NCBI GenBank assembly: GCA_902797705.1
Contig: CADBTX010000260.1
Location: forward strand, 1-5,389
Length of the DNA: 5,389 nucleotides
Source of the DNA: an uncultured Lachnospiraceae bacterium
GTDB lineage: Bacteria > Bacillota > Clostridia > Lachnospirales > Lachnospiraceae
Direction: 5' to 3'
In this document: positions 5,099-5,389 of the stretch, piece by piece
How the letters are laid out: the number at the start of each line of letters is the position of its first letter
Numbering within the stretch: the first letter of the stretch is position 1
Translations under genes and position numbers: made by a program
Notes under the pieces: generated by a model
Seen by the model: only the letters and a program-made list of their open reading frames with translations
What the model was told of the DNA's origin: nothing
Databases searched by the model: none

Positions 5099-5206
5099 GA
5101 GATTTCCTGATCAATTTCCACAACCCCCTTTATCTATCGGAGGAATCCGGTGTATTGCAGGGTGACCGGCAATATTGGAACGGCAATTATAAAATAAAAT
5201 TAAAAA

Positions 5207-5223
5207 AAGTATTAAAAATACTT
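5207..5223. promoter_or_regulatory. AT-rich inverted repeat touching the tRNA-Lys -35 box
   Basis: AAGTATT (5207-5213) and AATACTT (5217-5223) are perfect 7-bp inverted arms with an AAA spacer, and the right arm overlaps the first two bases of the -35 hexamer. In such AT-rich sequence this may be chance; otherwise it could be a protein site or DNA-bend element upstream of the tRNA promoter. Apart from this and the ABC relic, nothing is recognised between 5114 and 5221. Confidence 0.3.
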
Positions 5224-5250
5224 GCAAAAAATAAAAAGCTATAATATAAT
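5222..5250 (+). promoter_or_regulatory. Promoter of tRNA-Lys
   Basis: TTGCAA (5222-5227) and TATAAT (5245-5250) are separated by 17 bp, with a second overlapping TATAAT at 5240-5245. Transcription would begin near 5257, leaving a leader of about 37 nt before the mature tRNA. That leader holds a GCGTT/AACGC pairing (5258-5262 with 5271-5275) that would be removed by RNase P processing. Confidence 0.7.
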
Positions 5251-5293
5251 TGCTTTTGCGTTACGGGCGGAACGCCTTATGTATGACGTAGAC

Positions 5294-5366
5294 GCGCTTC
5301 TAGCTCAGTTGGTAGAGCACCTGACTCTTAATCAGGGTGTCCAGGGTTCGAGTCCCTGGAGGCGCA
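5294..5366 (+). tRNA. tRNA-Lys (anticodon CTT)
   Basis: A complete 73-nt cloverleaf can be drawn. The acceptor GCGCTTC (5294-5300) pairs with GAGGCGC (5359-5365), with discriminator A5366. The D stem is GCTC/GAGC (5303-5306 with 5315-5318). The anticodon stem is CCTGA/TCAGG (5320-5324 with 5332-5336) around loop CTCTTAA, with anticodon CTT at 5327-5329 reading AAG lysine codons. The T stem is CAGGG/CCCTG (5342-5346 with 5354-5358) with loop TTCGAGT. The 3' CCA is not encoded (ACTC follows), so it must be added after transcription. The last 23 bases of the window after the tRNA show nothing recognisable. Confidence 0.97.
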
Positions 5367-5389
5367 CTCGGGGCACTGGTTTTGTGGAC

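Noticed and set aside
4873..5244. + strand open frames of 123 and 81 residues opposite the ABC relic
   Set aside because: Antisense to a recognisable ABC C-terminus; no domain, and poor initiation context.
5294..5389. Possible integration site at the tRNA-Lys 3' end
   Set aside because: No repeated copy of the tRNA 3' end and no integrase gene in the window; the decayed ABC gene lies on the 5' side, the wrong side for typical tRNA 3'-end integration.

Overview
The window looks like a chromosomal segment from a motile member of the Firmicutes, class Clostridia, most likely family Lachnospiraceae. The evidence is protein style: a short flagellin-like protein with the 'MMMQKR...NLF' type of C-terminus, a PTS enzyme I with a 'GSANSHTSILAR' active site, a ThrH-type phosphatase next to HU, and the C-terminus of a BmrA/MsbA-like ABC exporter. 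Base composition is moderate, with purine-rich Shine-Dalgarno sites. The genus cannot be fixed from the sequence.

Layout. Bases 1-180 are an AT-rich leader holding a 9-bp-period CATAYYT repeat array, then a probable promoter overlapped by a perfect 9-bp inverted repeat. A flagellin-like gene follows on the + strand (181-921). It converges on a minus-strand block across a hairpin that can work as a terminator in both directions (945-979). Read from high to low coordinates, the minus-strand block is: the C-terminal relic of an ABC exporter (about 5098-4913); a secreted Ala/Pro-rich repeat protein (4835-3921) with its own strong promoter and terminator; ptsI (3678-2059) with a long hairpin-bearing leader; an HU-family DNA-binding protein gene (1960-1676) with promoter and terminator; and thrH (1595-990). 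A tRNA-Lys(CTT) gene on the + strand (5294-5366) with its own promoter closes the window.

How the genes relate. Enzyme I starts the phosphoenolpyruvate:sugar phosphotransfer chain, but no HPr or sugar-specific EII gene lies in the window. HU is an architectural DNA-binding protein. ThrH belongs to Ser/Thr amino-acid metabolism. These three are housekeeping genes that share a strand and perhaps partial read-through: no terminator is visible after ptsI, and no clear promoter before thrH. They do not form one pathway. The flagellin-like protein and the Ala-rich secreted protein are the two surface or extracellular products.

The least ordinary parts are the Ala-rich repeat protein (a single InlB-like repeat, a 33-bp minisatellite with 66-bp higher-order alternation, and a Trp-rich tail I do not recognise), the operator-like inverted repeat and heptamer array before the flagellin-like gene, and the ptsI leader (10-bp hairpin, unusually distant Shine-Dalgarno). 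No CRISPR array, insertion sequence, phage gene or defence system was recognised.
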